A stretch of 64,000 bases of DNA from JBEVJK01 sp963791325 (GCA_963791325.1 CAWBRU010000006.1:62001-126000), one strand, 5' to 3'. Shown: positions 38,249 through 48,639, counted from the stretch's first letter. Notes: generated from the letters alone by a model not told the origin. Translations and numbers: made by a program.

Positions 38249-40859
38249 TACCCGACCGTCGGATTTCCCGGCGTCAAGTGCAAGAGCAGACGCTCGCCGG
38301 TGACAATTGCCCGGCGCTTGCCGAGCCGGTGCACGCCAAGGCCGGCGACGGCGATCTCCGAAACGTCGAGGCTGCCGCCGAGCACGCTGAGGGTCAGTTC
38401 TCCTGCATGGCTTGTCAGTTGGCCGAACCCATTGCCGGCCGACCAGAACAGGGTGAAATCGCCCTCGGCCTTCGGCGCGAAACCGATGCGCCCGGCGACG
38501 AGATCGGCGCTCAAGCCGGCCCAGGCGTTGACCAGCTGCCATGCCGACATCGAGCGGGCGTAGTAGGAGCCGCATTCGATTTCGTTCCAGGGATTGCGGC
38601 GCGCGCCGTCATGGCGGTCGCGCGCGGCGCGAACCACGTCCAGCCCTTCGTCGAGCAGGCCGCGCATGATCATGTGCGAGGCCGACATGTACTCGATGCC
38701 GGTCCACACTTCCTCGGCGTAGGGCGCGGCCACCATCGGCTGGCGCACGCCCTCGGGATAGGTCGCGACCAGCAATCCGGCCTCGTCCTCATAGGCGTAG
38801 TTGCGGCATGGATTGAAATGGTTCTCGAGGCTCGGCAGAAAGTTGTTGGCGTGCACGGCCTTGAGCGCCGTCGTGACCTTGCCATCGTCAAGGAAGCCGC
38901 CGAGTCCCGCTACCTCGGCGTGCCATTGCCCGAGAATCTGGTCGGTGATGCAGCCTTCGCCCATCTGGTATTTCAGCTCGGAGTGCTCGTCGGACCAGTA
39001 GGTTTCCATGAAACCATCGGCAAGCACGCCGGCCTTGCGGCCCGTGTCGAACGGCGCCAGCACGCTCTTGTCGGAGAGGTCGATGTCCTGGACGAACCAG
39101 CGGCCATTGAAAAGCTTGTCGTCGATATGACTGGCGCCGTTGCGGCCAAGCTTGCCGCATTTGTCGGCAAACTCCTGCTCGCCGAGTGCCGCCGCCATTT
39201 CCGACGCGCCAAGCAATGCCGCCACATAGATCGAGCCGAGCCAGGAATTCGGGTTGAACAGCTCCATGTCGAGGGTCTGGTGCTGGCGGCCGGACAGCAC
39301 GCCGGTTTCGTCCGGGTCCCAGAGGTCCGGGTTGTCCTTGCTCCAGGCATATTCGACGGCGCGCCTGACCTTTGGCCAGTAGCGCTTCAGCCACTCGGTA
39401 TCGCCTGACAGCTTCCAGTCGCGATAAGTCTTGATCACGGCGCCGAAGTGGCCGTCGGCGCATGGGCCGATGACGTCGAAGCCCGCGCCGAGCGGCAGCT
39501 TCTGGCGAAACGTAAGTCCGCCGGTCGGCAGCATGTTGTAGGTGAATTCGGTCTCGCGCAGCGTGCGTTCCAGCGCCGGGAACAGATGCGGCAGCGCCTG
39601 CTGGTAGTTCCAGACGTGGGTGCAGGTGCCCTCGCAGGAGCCGTCCTGCGTGTGTTGGCCCTCCCATGCCCAGATCTCGCCGCCCTCCAGCCGGATCACA
39701 GTTGCGGTGCGCAGCAGCGCCAGCGTGGCGCTGGCGGCGTCCTTGATCTCGGCCGGCAACGTCGAGCCGAACACGCCGTCGCGAAAGGCGATGGTGTTGC
39801 CGGCCAGCGTATCCCAACGCTGTAGCGCGTCGCGCGCGCTGGCCTCAAGTCGGCCCAGTGGTTGGCGTAGTAGTTGCGCCATGTCGGCGTCTCTCGGTCA
39901 GGGATCGGCGCGTCCGGCGAGCTGCGGAAGGCCCAGTAGATGTCGCCTGTCGGAAAGCTCCAGGAAATGATGAAGCGGATTTTCTTGCGCCCGCCGGCCG
40001 GGATCGTCGCGCGCGCGGCCAGCGTGCCGTGCTCGGGCTGCAGGCTCATATGCCGCGACAGCCGCGGCTTGTCGTAGTGCCGCTGCGGCAGTCGGCCGGC
40101 GCGCGCGAACTCCTTCCAGAACACCGCCAGATTGTCGAACCACTGGCCGCGGTAGTGATAGTCGGTGTGGTCGACGTCGGCGGCGTCGGTGGCGATGGTC
40201 AGGTCGCCGCTGTCGGCCGACTTCAAATTCTGGTCCGACGACGTCAGCCGCAGCGTGCTCAGCCCATCCTTCTGCTCGAACCTATGGATGCCGCTGTTGG
40301 CGCCATAATTGCCGAGCGTTCCGGCCAGCGTGTAGGTCAGCTCATCCGGGGTGTCGTTGACCAGCTCGAACTCGAACATGGCGACCGGTATCGAGCTGTC
40401 GTGGTCGTTGTGCGGAATGAACGGCGACATCGCCGTCAGGCGCACGCCGCCCGGGAAGCGCTCGTCCTTGAACACCAGGTCGGCGATCGGGAAGCGACCG
40501 TAGAAATCGACCTCGCGGAAATGCGGCACGCCGACGAGCGTCTGCCGGTTGGCGCCGTGGCCGAAGCCGTCGAACATTTTGCGCAAGCCCGGCGCACCGG
40601 ACGGGTTGAGGTCATAGGGGCCATTGAGCACGCGCGCGTCGACCAGCCGGCCGTCCTTCTCGGCCTTGATGGCGAAATGCGAATAGCCGTTATAGCCCTG
40701 CAGCGCCGGCCGGTTGCGGATCGACCAGTCGATCAGCCGGCCGCTTCCCGAGATCGAGAAGCCGCCGGAGCCGACCCCGCCCAACGGAAACGCGATGTAG
40801 CGGGTGCGCTCGCCCTTGTAGGCAAAGCGCGGATCCACGGAAGCAAGGTCGTCCCACAT
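38248..40859 (-). pseudogene. GH116-family (GBA2-like) beta-glycosidase, one frameshift
   Basis: About 870 residues. The N-domain (MWDDLASVDPRFAYKGERTR, FPLGGVGSGGFSISGSGRLI, DWSIRNRPALQGYNGYSHFA) and the catalytic (alpha/alpha)6 barrel (CEGTCTHVWNYQQALPHLFP, RETEFTYNMLPTGGLTFRQK, VWTGIEYMSASHMI) match GH116 enzymes, which hydrolyse beta-glucosides or beta-xylosides; human GBA2 cleaves glucosylceramide. A single missing base near 39849 (between ANHWADL and EASARDALQRW) breaks the frame. No signal peptide is seen, so it acts in the cytoplasm on imported glycosides. It lies between the sugar permease genes and the ATPase gene, with coupling to the latter. Confidence 0.85.
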
Positions 40860-40894
40860 GAAATCTGTCCTGAATGGTTGTGCGTTGAGGGTTC

Positions 40895-41752
40895 TCAGTT
40901 CTTGATGCCGCTCATCGTGATCCCCGCGATGACGAAGCGCTGGGCGACGAGGAAGAGCAGCACGACCGGCAGGATCGACATGCTCATGGCGGCCATGACG
41001 ACGGAAAGGTTGCCGGATCCGAGGAAGCCGCGCAGCAGGTCCATGGCGATCGGCAAGGTCATGGACGGTTCCTTGCCGAGCAGGACGCGCGCCTGGAAAT
41101 AGTAGTTCCAGGTCTGGGTGAAGGTGATGATGCCGAGCGCCGAAAGGGCCGGCCGCAATTGCGGCAGCGAGATGCGCCAGAAGATCTTGAGATAGCTGGC
41201 GGCGTCCATCAGGGCGGCTTCCTCGAGTTCCTTGGGCTGGCTCAGCATGAACTGGCGCATCAGGAAGACGCCGAAGCTCGACGTCAGGTACATCAGCGCG
41301 AGGCCGATCGGCCGGTTGATCAGGCCGACCTGCGCGTAGCCGAGATAGATCGGCAGGATCGTCACCTGCGCCGGGAACATCAGGCCGACGAGCAGGATGA
41401 AGAACAGCGCGTCGCGGCCGCGGAAATTGAGGCGAGCAAAGGCAAAGGCAGCCAGCGTGCACGTGACGAGCTGGCCGATCGTCACCACGACGGCGACAAG
41501 CAGCGAATTGGCATAGATCTGCAGGAATGGCACGCGGGAGGCGAGCACGGTCGCGTAATTCTTGAAGTCGAAATTCCCCGGCAGGAAGCTCGGCGGCAGC
41601 TTGTAGGCATCGGATACCGAACGGAACGACATCGAGAACAGCCATAGGAACGGCAGCAGCATGCCGATGGCGAGCACGATCATCACCGCGATGATCGTCG
41701 CGTCGATCAACCGCTTGGCGGCGCGCGTCCTGATGGCCGAGGCCGAGCTCAT
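40895..41752 (-). CDS. MalG/UgpE-type ABC sugar permease
   Basis: A 285-residue inner-membrane permease with six hydrophobic helices and the EAA loop LEEAALMDAASYLKIFWRIS that docks to the ATPase. Opening cytoplasmic residues (RTRAAKRLIDATI) precede the first helix. The end AQRFVIAGITMSGIKN is typical of the MalG group (…GLTAGAVKG-like). Its ATG at 41752 overlaps the TGA of the MalF-type gene, so the two are translated together. Frame intact. It pairs with the MalF-type permease to form the channel of a CUT1 importer. Confidence 0.92.
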   Translation of the reverse strand: MSSASAIRTRAAKRLIDATIIAVMIVLAIGMLLPFLWLFSMSFRSVSDAYKLPPSFLPGNFDFKNYATVLASRVPFLQIYANSLLVAVVVTIGQLVTCTLAAFAFARLNFRGRDALFFILLVGLMFPAQVTILPIYLGYAQVGLINRPIGLALMYLTSSFGVFLMRQFMLSQPKELEEAALMDAASYLKIFWRISLPQLRPALSALGIITFTQTWNYYFQARVLLGKEPSMTLPIAMDLLRGFLGSGNLSVVMAAMSMSILPVVLLFLVAQRFVIAGITMSGIKN

Positions 41753-42657
41753 TGCTGCACCCAGCGGCGCGACAGCAATTGCTGGATGGCGGTGATGATC
41801 AGGATGATCACTGTCATCACCACCGAGATCGCCGCGGCATAGCCGATCTGGAAGCTGCCGAAACCTTCCTCGACGATCAGGATCGACAGCGATCGCGTCG
41901 AGTCCCCCGGGCCGCCCTGCGTCAGGATGACGATCGAATTCGTAGACCTGCAGCGCTCCGATCGAGGCGTAGACGATGGCGAAGAAAACGACCGGCGAGA
42001 TGTAGGGCAAGGTGATGCGCAGGAAGCTGCGCCAGCGGGCGTGCCGTCCATCAGCGCCGCCTCGGTGATGCTCTTCGGCACGCCCTGCAGTGCGGCGATG
42101 AAGATGACCATGAAGAATCCGGTGTTCTTCCAGACGTCCATGATGATGATCGACATCATGGCGTTGTGGCTGTCGGTCAGCCAGTGCACCGCGGGGAGGC
42201 CGGCCAGCCGCAGGAAATAATTGATGACGCCGAGGTCGTCGGCGAAGAAATAGCTCCAGACGATGGAGACGAAGGCGGCGGCGATGATGACCGGCAGGAA
42301 GAAGGCCAGCCGGAAGAAATAGAGCAGCCATCCCGGCATCGCGCGGTTGAGCGCCACCGCCAGCAGCAGGCCGATCGACACGTTGAAGGTGACCGCAAAC
42401 AGCGCGAAGCGCAGCGTGTTCCAGAAGATCTGCAGCGAGCGCGGATTGGTGAAGAAGCGCGTGAAATTGTCGAAGCCGACCCAGCGCGAGCCGAGCATCG
42501 GATCGTAGTAGCTGAAGCTCAGGATGAAGGTGAGGACGACCGGCGCCAGCACGAAGGTGAGATACAGCAGCGAGGTCGGCAGCACGAACAGGTAGCCGGT
42601 CCGCGCCTGGGCACGGGCCAGATCGGACGCTTGTCGCTTTGCAATCGTCGTCGCCAC
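41749..42657 (-). CDS. MalF/UgpA-type ABC sugar permease with a scrambled segment
   Basis: About 302 residues; GTG 42657 is the likely start (VATTIAKRQASDLARAQART before the first helix). Membrane helices, the conserved FDNFTRFFTNP periplasmic loop and the EAA segment KSITEAALMDG are present. Between about 42045 and 41940 two indels cancel: the reading frame gives a Ser/Pro-rich stretch, whereas the other frame gives the expected RITLPYISPVVFFAIVYASI. The frame is restored at IVILTQGGPGDST. As written, one membrane helix is scrambled and the protein would probably fail; if these are sequencing errors, it is intact. Confidence 0.8.
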   Translation of the reverse strand: MATTIAKRQASDLARAQARTGYLFVLPTSLLYLTFVLAPVVLTFILSFSYYDPMLGSRWVGFDNFTRFFTNPRSLQIFWNTLRFALFAVTFNVSIGLLLAVALNRAMPGWLLYFFRLAFFLPVIIAAAFVSIVWSYFFADDLGVINYFLRLAGLPAVHWLTDSHNAMMSIIIMDVWKNTGFFMVIFIAALQGVPKSITEAALMDGTPAGAASCASPCPTSRRSFSSPSSTPRSERCRSTNSIVILTQGGPGDSTRSLSILIVEEGFGSFQIGYAAAISVVMTVIILIITAIQQLLSRRWVQQ

Positions 42658-42766
42658 GAAAATCCAACCGCTCCGGTTCGAAGGGAGATCAGCGTCGCGC
42701 CGCCTCCGTTCCGAATGAGGAAGGGAGAGCCGGCGTGCGCCGGGAGGAATGTTCAGCCGGCCCTGT

Positions 42767-44031
42767 CTATTTGAGGCGGGCGAAGGAGTTGGCAAGCTCG
42801 GCGTCGGCCTGCTTGCAGCCGTCGGCGATCGACACTTCGTCCGCCATCATGGCGGTGTAGTAGCGGATGAAGATCTTCTCGACTTCCTGGAAGTTGGCAG
42901 GCGAGGGCACGGCCTTGGTGTGCGGCAGCGTCTGGTAGTAGAGCGCAGCACTGGCGGGAAGGCGAGGAACGCCGCGGTTTCGGCCGCCGATTTGCGGCCA
43001 GGCACGCCGCCGCCCTTCTCGCCTTCTTCCTTCTGCGTCTCCTCGTTGGTCAATTCGAGCACCAGCGCCTTGGCCAGATCCGGCTGCGCCGTCGCCTTGG
43101 AGATCGCGTAGGCGCCGAAGCCGATCACCGTGGTGTCGCTTTCCTTGCTCGGCGGTATGGCGATATCCATGTTGACCTTGTTGGTCTTGGCGCTCTGCAC
43201 GATCCAGTGGCCGCGGCTGATCATCGCCACCTGTCCCGCCATGAACTGGTTGTCCATGGTGTCCTTGCCGGGGATCGGCGAGACGCCGTCGACATGGATC
43301 AGATCGTGCAGGAACTGCAGGCTCTCGGCGACCTTGGGGTCGAGCATGTTCGAACCCGACCAGTCGTCCTTGAGCACGCCGGTGCCATTGCTGAAGAACC
43401 ACGGCTGGACGAAGAAATTCTGGTTCGGCACTTCGTAGCCGAACTGCGTGACGGTGCCGGAGCTGTCCTTGACGGTGAGCGCCTTGGCGACCTCGCGGAA
43501 CTCGTTCCACGTCCAGCCCTGCTTGGGATAGGCGACCTTGGCCTTGTCGAAAAGGTCGCGGTTGTAGTTGATCATGATGTTGTTCCAGCTGATGGGGATG
43601 TACTGGATTTCCCCCTTGTACGAGCCTTGCTCGAACAGGCTGGGCGCAAAGTCCGAGAAGCCGGAATTGGCAGCTACGAAATCGTTGAGGCCGAGCCACA
43701 GGCCGCGCGACGAGAAGGCCTGGAAGGTCTCGATCGCGGTCCCGTAGACGTCGGACGCGGTTCCCGCGTTGAACTCGCCGATCACCTTCGTCACATAGTC
43801 GCCCCAACCCGTCGAGATCGGGTCCATAGAGATTTCGACGGTGACGTTCGGAAATTTCTTGTTGAAGCGGGCAACCGCATTGGTGACGGCCGACAGCTCC
43901 GCTTCGCCGCCGAAGCCCTGCAGCTTCAGGTTGGCAGTCTGATCTGATTGCGCGAACGCGCCTCGCATTCCAGCGCCGGCGGCCAGCGCCGCCGACGACA
44001 GCAAAAGCTTGCGCCGTGACAGTTTGAACAT
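42767..44031 (-). pseudogene. ABC sugar substrate-binding protein (UgpB/MalE type), frameshifted near its end
   Basis: ATG 44031 opens a Tat/Sec-like signal (SRRKLLLSSAALAAGAGM, cleaved near AFAQ) and an extracellular-solute-binding fold: NAVARFNKKFPNVTVEISMD, WNNIMINYNRDLFDKAKV, VAMISRGHWIVQSAKTNKVN. A one-base shift near 42955 takes the frame out after AAFLAFP; the correct continuation ASAALYYQTLPHTKAVPSPA then ANSFARLK is in another frame and ends at 42767. The twin arginine in SRRKLLL hints at Tat export. It is first in the operon, 186 bases from the divergent LacI gene, and should define the sugar specificity. Confidence 0.85.
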
Positions 44032-44086
44032 CGAAATCCTCCCTTGCGTTCTCCCAACGCGCTAGACGCCGAGATTTCTTGCCGGT

Positions 44087-44098
44087 CGAAACGTTTCG
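44087..44098. promoter_or_regulatory. LacI-type operator 1
   Basis: CGAAACGTTTCG is a perfect 12-bp palindrome with a central CG, the classic LacI/GalR half-site layout. It lies 56 bases ahead of the binding-protein gene start (44031). An identical copy is at 44165-44176, centres 78 bp apart. Together they suggest repression of the sugar operon by the divergently encoded LacI protein, possibly with DNA looping. Confidence 0.8.
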
Positions 44099-44164
44099 TG
44101 TAGGCCGAAAACAAATCCGCGAGCGCCTTTTCCCAGAGGTCGTTCGCCGGCCAGGTTGTGCACA

Positions 44165-44176
44165 CGAAACGTTTCG
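44165..44176. promoter_or_regulatory. LacI-type operator 2
   Basis: Second copy of CGAAACGTTTCG, flanked by ACA on the left and AATACT on the right. It lies 41 bases ahead of the lacI-type gene start (44218), so binding here could autoregulate the repressor. Identity of the whole 12-bp palindrome with the site at 44087 is unlikely by chance in so short a gap. Confidence 0.8.
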
Positions 44177-44217
44177 AATACTAGGCATCCGGGAGCCGTG
44201 TTGGCAAGGGGAATGGC

Positions 44218-45225
44218 ATGGCGACGATCAAGGATGTAGCGCGCCGGGCAGGGGTGGCGATCTCCACCGTCTCGGCCGTGCTCAATCGCTCGGCGCCGGT
44301 CAGCGAGCAGGTCATCGGCAAGGTCGACAAGGCGATCGCCGCCGTCGGCTACGTGCCGCATGGCGCGGCGCGGAGCCTCAGAAGCGGCAACTCGCAGCTG
44401 ATCGGCCTGGTCGTGCCCAACATCGCCAACCCGCATTTCGCGGCGGTTGCCCGCGAGATCGAGAACATCTGCCTGACCGCTGGCTACATGACGGTGGTCT
44501 ATTCGACCGGCCAGGACCCGGAGCGCGAGAGCCAGGTGCTGAAGATGTTGCGCGTCCAGCGCGTGGCCGGGCTCATCATCATTCCGACGCGGTCCGACGC
44601 CGAGCACGGCAGCCATCTCGTCGACAAGATCCGCGTGCCGACGGTCATGCTCGACATGTTCGTCGAGGGATTGCCCTACGACGTTATCAAGACCGACAAT
44701 ATCGAGGCAGGGCGGCTCGCTGCTGGTCACCTGCTCGGCATCGGCCATCGCCGGATCGGCATCATCGTCGGCATTGCCGGGCTGGCGACCAGCGACGACC
44801 GGCTTGCCGGCTACCTCAAGGCGCATGCCGAGCATGGCGTTGCCGTCGAGCCGGGGCTCCAGCTTGCCGGCAATTTCGACCAGCGCCAGGCGTACCAGCG
44901 GACCATCGAGGCCTTGCAGCGGGCCGATCGGCCGACGGCACTTATGGCGATATCGAACATGATGACGCTCGGCCTCTTGTTTGCGGTGCGCGAATTGAAG
45001 CTCAGGATCCCGGCGGACCTGTCGATCGTCGGCATTGACGATCTGGAATTTGCCGCGGTGATCAACCCTCCGCCTACGGTGGTGGTCACGCCGATCCTGG
45101 CGATGGCGCGCCGTTCGATCGAGGTCTTGCTTGGACAGATCAACCACAAGAAGGCCGCTACAGGCGCATGGGAAATCCACCAGCCGCACCTGCTCATTCG
45201 CGAGTCGACGCGGGCGATGAGCTGA
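44218..45225 (+). CDS. LacI/GalR-family transcriptional repressor
   Basis: 335 residues. The N-terminal helix-turn-helix TIKDVARRAGVAISTVSAVL and hinge helix (PHGAARSLRSG) are textbook LacI; the effector domain follows (LIGLVVPNIANPHFAAVARE, IKTDNIEAGRLAAGHL, LSIVGIDDLEFAAVINPP). ATG 44218 follows AGGGGAA. It is transcribed away from the sugar-uptake/GH116 operon, and two perfect CGAAACGTTTCG palindromes lie between. It almost certainly represses that operon until the sugar or its product binds. Frame intact. Confidence 0.93.
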   Translation: MATIKDVARRAGVAISTVSAVLNRSAPVSEQVIGKVDKAIAAVGYVPHGAARSLRSGNSQLIGLVVPNIANPHFAAVAREIENICLTAGYMTVVYSTGQDPERESQVLKMLRVQRVAGLIIIPTRSDAEHGSHLVDKIRVPTVMLDMFVEGLPYDVIKTDNIEAGRLAAGHLLGIGHRRIGIIVGIAGLATSDDRLAGYLKAHAEHGVAVEPGLQLAGNFDQRQAYQRTIEALQRADRPTALMAISNMMTLGLLFAVRELKLRIPADLSIVGIDDLEFAAVINPPPTVVVTPILAMARRSIEVLLGQINHKKAATGAWEIHQPHLLIRESTRAMS

Positions 45226-45640
45226 ACCTAGGCCCACCAAGGAGGACATAGATCGAGCCTTAGCCCAGCTTCAGAAGCGCGACCGCTGAACCCTGTCGCA
45301 TTCCCTGCCTTGGATCGCCTTTAAATGGCGTGCATCGGTCTCTGCAATTGAGTGCCGGAAGTGACCTTGGGATCAGGACCCGCTCGATCATAAATGACCG
45401 GTTTGCGCCTCATGTCCGCCGTTCCGGTCGCACCCGCGATTTTGAAGCCCTGGAGCACGTGCGATGCTAAGCGGGTCGCCAAGTGTGTCCAAATCACGGT
45501 GCGCGATGTCGAGATGCGGTCTTGTGACTCCGGTGCCGGCCGTCAGATTTCATCACCGCGTCAGAGCGTCCCGGCGCACAACCGGTTGCATATGACGCCA
45601 AGTCCCGTCATCACTGCCGCTTCTCGAAGGAGCGACGATC
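45226..45640. other. Intergenic region, nothing recognised
   Basis: About 415 bases after the LacI gene. An AGGAGGA sequence near 45240 could have served a lost downstream gene. No convincing frame, hairpin or repeat is seen. Confidence 0.35.
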
Positions 45641-46627
45641 ATGGCACTCGACGTCCTTTTCATCGGCGGCACCGGGCAGATCTCGCTGCCCTGCGTTGAG
45701 CTCGCCGCGAAGGCCGGTCACAAGGTGTCGGTCTTCAACCGCGGCATCCGCGACGAGAAGCTACCTGGGAAGGTCAAGGTGATCGCCGGTGATATGAAGG
45801 ACGAGAAGGCCTACCGCAGACTCGGCAGGACAAGGTGGGACGTCGTCTGCCAGTTCATGGTGTTCAGGCCCGAGCAGATGCAGCTCGACATAGAAACCTA
45901 CACCGGCAGCGTCGGTCAATACGTCTTCATCTCGTCGGCCTCGGTCTACGAGAAGCCGGCTCGCCACTATGTCATCACCGAGAAGACGCCAGCGGTGAAT
46001 CCATACTGGCCCTACAGCCAAGACAAGATCGCGTGCGAGGAACTGCTCAGAAAGCAGAAGAAGCTACCCTGGACGATCGTGCGCCCGAGCCACACCGTGC
46101 GCTCGGGACTTCCGACGATGATGAACGAGGGCGACATGGTTGCCCACCGCATGCTCGCCGGGAAGCCCGTGATCATCTGCGGCGACGGCACGAATCCGTG
46201 GACGCTCACGCGATCCGACGACCTCGCGGTCCCCTTCACCAACCTCCTCGGCAACAGCAAGGCGCTCGGCGAGGTCTTCCACATCACCGGTGACAAGGGC
46301 TTCACCTGGAACGATATCTACCATGCGCTCGCCAGGGGCCTCAGCGTCGAGGTGAAGATCGTCCACGTGCCCACGGACACACTTGTGCGCTACCACCGCG
46401 ACTGGGAAGGTCCGTTGGTCGGCGACAAGACCTGGGCAACACTGTTCGACAACAGCAAAGTCAAGCGTGTCGCCGGCAAATTCACTTGCGCGGAGGACCT
46501 CGACGTGATCCTCGCCGAGCCGGTGAGGTATTTGAAGAAGCGCCTCGCCGACAACAATCCCGAGCCGCACGAACTCGACCTGCTCTACGACAGGATCTGT
46601 GCCGAGCAATCCTCGCTCGGCGCGTGA
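45641..46627 (+). CDS. Extended short-chain dehydrogenase / NAD-dependent epimerase
   Basis: 328 residues with the Rossmann motif FIGGTGQIS near residue 6-14, an acidic dinucleotide pocket strand (VIAGDMKD), active-site Ser region VFISSASVYEK, and the YxxxK pair as YSQDK. The later WTIVRPSHTVRSG and GDGTNPWTLTRSDDLA are typical of sugar-nucleotide or aldehyde-modifying extended SDRs. The start ATG 45641 follows AAGGAGCGACG. No cofactor or substrate can be assigned with certainty. It is a single gene with no evident operon partner. Confidence 0.85.
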   Translation: MALDVLFIGGTGQISLPCVELAAKAGHKVSVFNRGIRDEKLPGKVKVIAGDMKDEKAYRRLGRTRWDVVCQFMVFRPEQMQLDIETYTGSVGQYVFISSASVYEKPARHYVITEKTPAVNPYWPYSQDKIACEELLRKQKKLPWTIVRPSHTVRSGLPTMMNEGDMVAHRMLAGKPVIICGDGTNPWTLTRSDDLAVPFTNLLGNSKALGEVFHITGDKGFTWNDIYHALARGLSVEVKIVHVPTDTLVRYHRDWEGPLVGDKTWATLFDNSKVKRVAGKFTCAEDLDVILAEPVRYLKKRLADNNPEPHELDLLYDRICAEQSSLGA

Positions 46628-47281
46628 GCCTCGCGACATCCTTAGGTTCGCGTTTTTGAGAGACTGGGAGGGCAGCGGGCGTCGCCGGATCGATGCGATC
46701 GCCCACGCGGTCTCGCCGATCGGCGTCGAGCTGGGCTTCAATCGTAGACACGAACCGGGGCCAGTGTGATCTCGCGAATTCGTGGTTTTCGCGGTTTCGG
46801 ATGCTCGGAAGATTGGCTGCTTTGTTAAGGCTCTGAAGAACGTCGCGCCGTGTCGCGGCCAGCGGTCCAGGCAAGTGACGATCAGCTCATCGCCTAGGCA
46901 CCGGCCGTCCTTAAACCACGCGTCGCTCCATGAGGGATCGGCGATCCCCTTGAAGTCACGACAGGCCGGCACTCGAACGTCAGCTTTCCGCACGATCGAC
47001 CCGAAAGCTGACAGACTGCTTCCGGCCCATTCCGGTCGCGATACAGTGCCAGTCGCTACGCCACCTCTGGGCGCGAGCCGACTTCGGTCACAAGTCAAAG
47101 CGCCTACAAACCGTGGATTGGCTCATCCGAATGAGCGCGGGGGAACCAGGGGTCACCCGTCACCGATCGCGATGATGCTGCTCAAACTATGCTTCCAGAT
47201 AGCGCATTTTTCTATAGCACCCCACACAACCGAACGAGCTCCGCCAAATCGGTGTATAATCGCTGAGGAGGAGAAAACCCG
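46628..47281. other. Intergenic region with a possible unrecognised remnant
   Basis: About 650 bases. On the minus strand near 46770-47000 an open stretch has protein-like composition (VPACRDFKGIADPSWSDAWF, LGDELIVTCLDRW) but no start, ribosome site or family that I can identify; it may be the remains of a gene. Nothing else stands out. Confidence 0.3.
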
Positions 47282-47563
47282 ATGAAACGCCTGCTCGTTT
47301 GCGCAGTGCTCGTCGCTAGCTCCGTCGCCCGGGCTGCTGACAATGTCGATCCAGCGACCGTCACCTGCCAACAATACAATTCGGCCGGCCATCAGGGCAA
47401 GGTGGATATCGGCGAGACGATGTTCGCTGCGCTTCACAATGACAATCGCTGGACCATGATTCCCGAGGGTAACATGCTTGTTAACGTCGATGATGCCTGC
47501 GCGAAATTCCCCAACGCCAGAATCATCGACGCGCTGCAACAATGGCCGACGGCCAAGCCATGA
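47282..47563 (+). CDS. HdeA/HdeB-like periplasmic protein
   Basis: 93 residues with a Sec signal (1-18, LLVCAVLVASSVARAA) and a mature part carrying two cysteines in the HdeA spacing: VTCQQYN and VDDACAKFPN, which form the family's single disulfide. HdeA/HdeB are acid-activated periplasmic chaperones in enterobacteria; the alphaproteobacterial relatives are mostly untested. Family length (about 90-110) fits. Ribosome site GAGGAGGAG precedes ATG 47282. Its TGA overlaps the ATG of a small membrane protein frame, suggesting co-translation. Confidence 0.75.
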   Translation: MKRLLVCAVLVASSVARAADNVDPATVTCQQYNSAGHQGKVDIGETMFAALHNDNRWTMIPEGNMLVNVDDACAKFPNARIIDALQQWPTAKP

Positions 47564-47709
47564 CCGCGCCGGAGACGATCACTGTTATGGGTTGGCCCAA
47601 GCGGTTAGAGTGGCTGGGCCGCACAATGAGGCCCGACAACCGCGTCATCCTGCTAGTCCTGGTCTTCACTGCCCTGGCTGAATTGGGCTATCGCGAGCAC
47701 CATGCCTAG
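47560..47709 (+). CDS. Small membrane protein overlapping hdeA-like gene, possibly cut by an amber codon
   Basis: ATG 47560 overlaps the preceding stop (ATGA). The 49 residues contain one membrane helix (VILLVLVFTALAELGY) flanked by basic residues on the N side. A TAG at 47707 ends it, but the same frame stays open for 32 more codons with protein-like content (AEWCNFVDVRAEANQVRSD, YYKTCMQGRQ) to a TGA at 47806. CAG to TAG is a one-base change, so the ancestral protein was probably about 82 residues. Cys residues in the extension may face the periplasm. Family unknown. Confidence 0.45.
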   Translation: MTAPETITVMGWPKRLEWLGRTMRPDNRVILLVLVFTALAELGYREHHA

Positions 47710-47971
47710 GCGGAGTGGTGCAACTTCGTGGACGTCCGCGCCGAGGCTAACCAGGTCCGATCCGACGCTGACGGTTATTACAAAACCTGTATGCAAGGCC
47801 GCCAATGAGCCGGCCCTTCGCCGTCCGACGAAGCGGACTGGCCGAATGAAACCGACAGGATCGCGGCGACGGTCGGTGCGAGATCGGTCTGCGCTCAAAG
47901 GTAGCTTAAAATCAGGCACTCAACCTCGCGCAGATATAAACAGGGGGCTTTGCAAGCTTGGAGAGCGAACG

Positions 47972-48349
47972 ATGAAGATCTCTGCCCTCGCCGCCGTGTT
48001 GTTGGTTACAGTGACCGTATCTGGCTACAGCCAGGCGCAGCGTTCGCGCGAACCGGACGGTGTATACATGAAGGGTGACACGCTGAACGATCACTGTCGC
48101 CTTTTCCTATCCATGCGGCAAAAAAACGTAGATAGAGCTCCGCAAGGGTACTCTGCCGGCGTCTGCTACGGCTATGTCATCGGCGTGGTTGATTTGTATG
48201 CGGAATCGAGGATCTTCTGTACCGGTGGGGCCACCGCACATTCCGTTATCAAGACTGTTGCGTCCTATCTCGATCAGCATCCTGAGGAGCGCAACACGGC
48301 CGCCTATTTCCTTGTGACGAAGAGCGTGTCGGAGAAATATCCTTGCTAG
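47972..48349 (+). CDS. Exported Rap1a/Tai-like protein
   Basis: 125 residues: signal peptide (1-22, LAAVLLVTVTVSGYSQAQ) and a mature domain with GYSAGVCYGYVIGVVDLYAE, Cys in RIFCTG, then VIKTVASYLDQHPEERNTAA and a final SEKYPC. This is the Rap1a/Tai pattern (C-x-G-Y-x-x-G-x-x-D ... V-x-x-Y-L-x-x-H-P-E). Named members are immunity proteins against secreted peptidoglycan amidases in Serratia, but most rhizobial homologues stand alone, as here, with no visible effector. GGAGAG precedes ATG 47972. Confidence 0.75.
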   Translation: MKISALAAVLLVTVTVSGYSQAQRSREPDGVYMKGDTLNDHCRLFLSMRQKNVDRAPQGYSAGVCYGYVIGVVDLYAESRIFCTGGATAHSVIKTVASYLDQHPEERNTAAYFLVTKSVSEKYPC

Positions 48350-48639
48350 CGCACAACCTGGCCAGCGGTTAGGCGGGCGAGATTGTGCCGGCCGCGACCC
48401 GGCCGCGACGTGGCATGCCTTAGACCATGCGCGACCCGCCGGACGGGGAACAGGTCAGACCGACAGCAAGGGCGGGCTGGACTCATCAGCAAGCGGCACC
48501 GAGTTACCAATTGGGTCAGTTCCAAATTGGGCGAGTGACAATGGCCAGCAAGCCGCGGCAGATGGTGCCAACGTTTCCCAGGTCGACGAGATCTCGATGA
48601 CCGGCACGGTCTCGATCGTCCACGACGAGGGGTAGCCGG

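Noticed and set aside
46064..47098. A 344-codon minus-strand frame opposite the SDR gene
   Set aside because: More than half is antisense to the SDR gene. Only the part beyond 46628 could be independent, and it has no recognisable domain or start.
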